Made by a program: the position numbers and the translations under genes
Part shown: positions 6,047 through 6,598 of the stretch, one piece after another
Numbering within the stretch: position 1 is the first letter of the stretch
How the letters are laid out: every line of letters starts with the position of its first letter
Origin: Thiotrichales bacterium
GTDB taxonomy: Bacteria; Pseudomonadota; Gammaproteobacteria; Thiomicrospirales; Thiomicrospiraceae
DNA length: 6,598 bases
Assembly: GCA_014763835.1 (NCBI GenBank)
Contig: JACXUQ010000074.1
Coordinates: forward strand, 1 to 6,598
Direction of reading: 5' to 3'
Notes under the pieces: generated by a model
Told to the model about the DNA's origin: nothing
Database searches by the model: none
The model's input: the letters and a program-made list of their open reading frames with translations, nothing else

Positions 6047-6598
6047 TTAGTTAAATTGCTTCAGGAAACGCAGATCGTTCTCGAAGAATTGACGCAAATC
6101 TTTGACGTTGTAACGTAGCATCGCCAAGCGTTCTACGCCCAAACCAAACGCCAAACCGGTATATTCATCCGGATCCACTCCGACATTTTTCAATACGTTC
6201 GGATGCACCATGCCGCACCCCAATACCTCAATCCAACGGCCTTCGCCAAACAGGTTGGTGGCGATATCGACTTCGGCTGAAGGTTCAGTAAACGGGAAAT
6301 AAGAAGGACGGAAACGTACTTTCAGGTTTTCGTCTTCAAAGAACTCACGCAGGAATTCGATAATCAGGGCACGCAGCTGCGCAAAGCTGGCGTCTTTTTC
6401 GATAATCAACCCTTCCACCTGATGGAACATCGGCGTGTGCGTCTGGTCGGAATCGCAACGGTAAACACGCCCCGGAGCAATAATGCGCATCGGCGGGTTC
6501 TTGTTTTCCATGGTGCGGATCTGCACGCCGGAGGTATGGGTGCGCAACACCGTGTTTTCGTTAATATAGAACGTATCGTGCATCGCACGCGCCGGATG
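6047..6598 (-). CDS. pheS: Phenylalanine--tRNA ligase alpha subunit, C-terminal part (cut by right edge)
   Basis: PheS is the catalytic subunit of phenylalanyl-tRNA synthetase, which activates phenylalanine with ATP and transfers it to tRNA(Phe). The last 183 residues are visible, starting HPARAMHDTF at the window edge. The first 140 or so residues, including the coiled-coil arm and class II motif 1, lie outside (E. coli PheS has 327). Counting from the edge, residues 22-63 contain TSGVQIRTM and the motif 2 region PGRVYRCDSDQTHTPMFHQ. FRPSYFPFTEPSAEVDI and EVLGCGMVHPNVLKNVGVDP follow. Residues 148-163 are motif 3, GLAFGLGVERLAMLRY. The alanine of the phenylalanine pocket (Ala294 in E. coli) is kept, at residue 150. 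The frame is open to the last base, so an internal Met at 6583 is not the start. Any leader-peptide attenuator upstream of pheS would be outside the window. Confidence 0.99.
   Translation of the reverse strand, partial: HPARAMHDTFYINENTVLRTHTSGVQIRTMENKNPPMRIIAPGRVYRCDSDQTHTPMFHQVEGLIIEKDASFAQLRALIIEFLREFFEDENLKVRFRPSYFPFTEPSAEVDIATNLFGEGRWIEVLGCGMVHPNVLKNVGVDPDEYTGLAFGLGVERLAMLRYNVKDLRQFFENDLRFLKQFN

Noticed and set aside
1..6598. CRISPR array, insertion sequence, tRNA, prophage or other mobile element
   Set aside because: No direct-repeat array, transposase, integrase, terminal repeats or tRNA-like fold was seen. Genes are tightly packed core or common accessory families with uniform-looking codon use.

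Overview
The window looks like a chromosomal segment from a gammaproteobacterium of moderate GC content. The evidence is the gene order pheS-pheT-ihfA-merR on the minus strand, together with protein sequences that read closely like the Escherichia coli and Pseudomonas versions. Genus cannot be fixed from this stretch. A betaproteobacterium is less likely but not excluded, because the same cluster occurs there.

Right part (about 2892-6598, all minus strand, so transcription runs from right to left). The C-terminal half of pheS is cut by the right edge and is followed 22 bases later by a complete pheT. Together they encode the alpha2-beta2 phenylalanyl-tRNA synthetase. After a 72-base AT-rich gap comes ihfA, the alpha subunit of integration host factor. 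It overlaps the start of a small MerR-family regulator gene. The gap may hold an internal ihfA promoter.

Left part (1-2873). A tripartite RND efflux operon reads leftward: a periplasmic adaptor gene (917-2086), then the inner-membrane RND pump gene, which is cut by the left edge so that only its first 297 residues are visible. A TetR-family regulator gene is divergently transcribed to the right. The shared intergenic region contains a perfect inverted repeat, AAAGTGTA-N8-TACACTTT. It fills the spacer and covers the -10 box of the best candidate efflux promoter, which is the expected layout for local repression. A TATAAT box on the other strand shows that the tetR reading frame should start at the ATG at 2238 rather than at the upstream TTG.

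The two gene blocks meet tail to tail, with 18 bases between the tetR and merR stop codons and no convincing intrinsic terminator.

Every gene belongs to a well-known family and no undescribed system is evident. The items most worth a second look are the operator/promoter architecture, the apparently non-lipidated adaptor, and the tight convergent junction. Intergenic space is small throughout; the longest gene-free stretch is about 151 bases (2087-2237).
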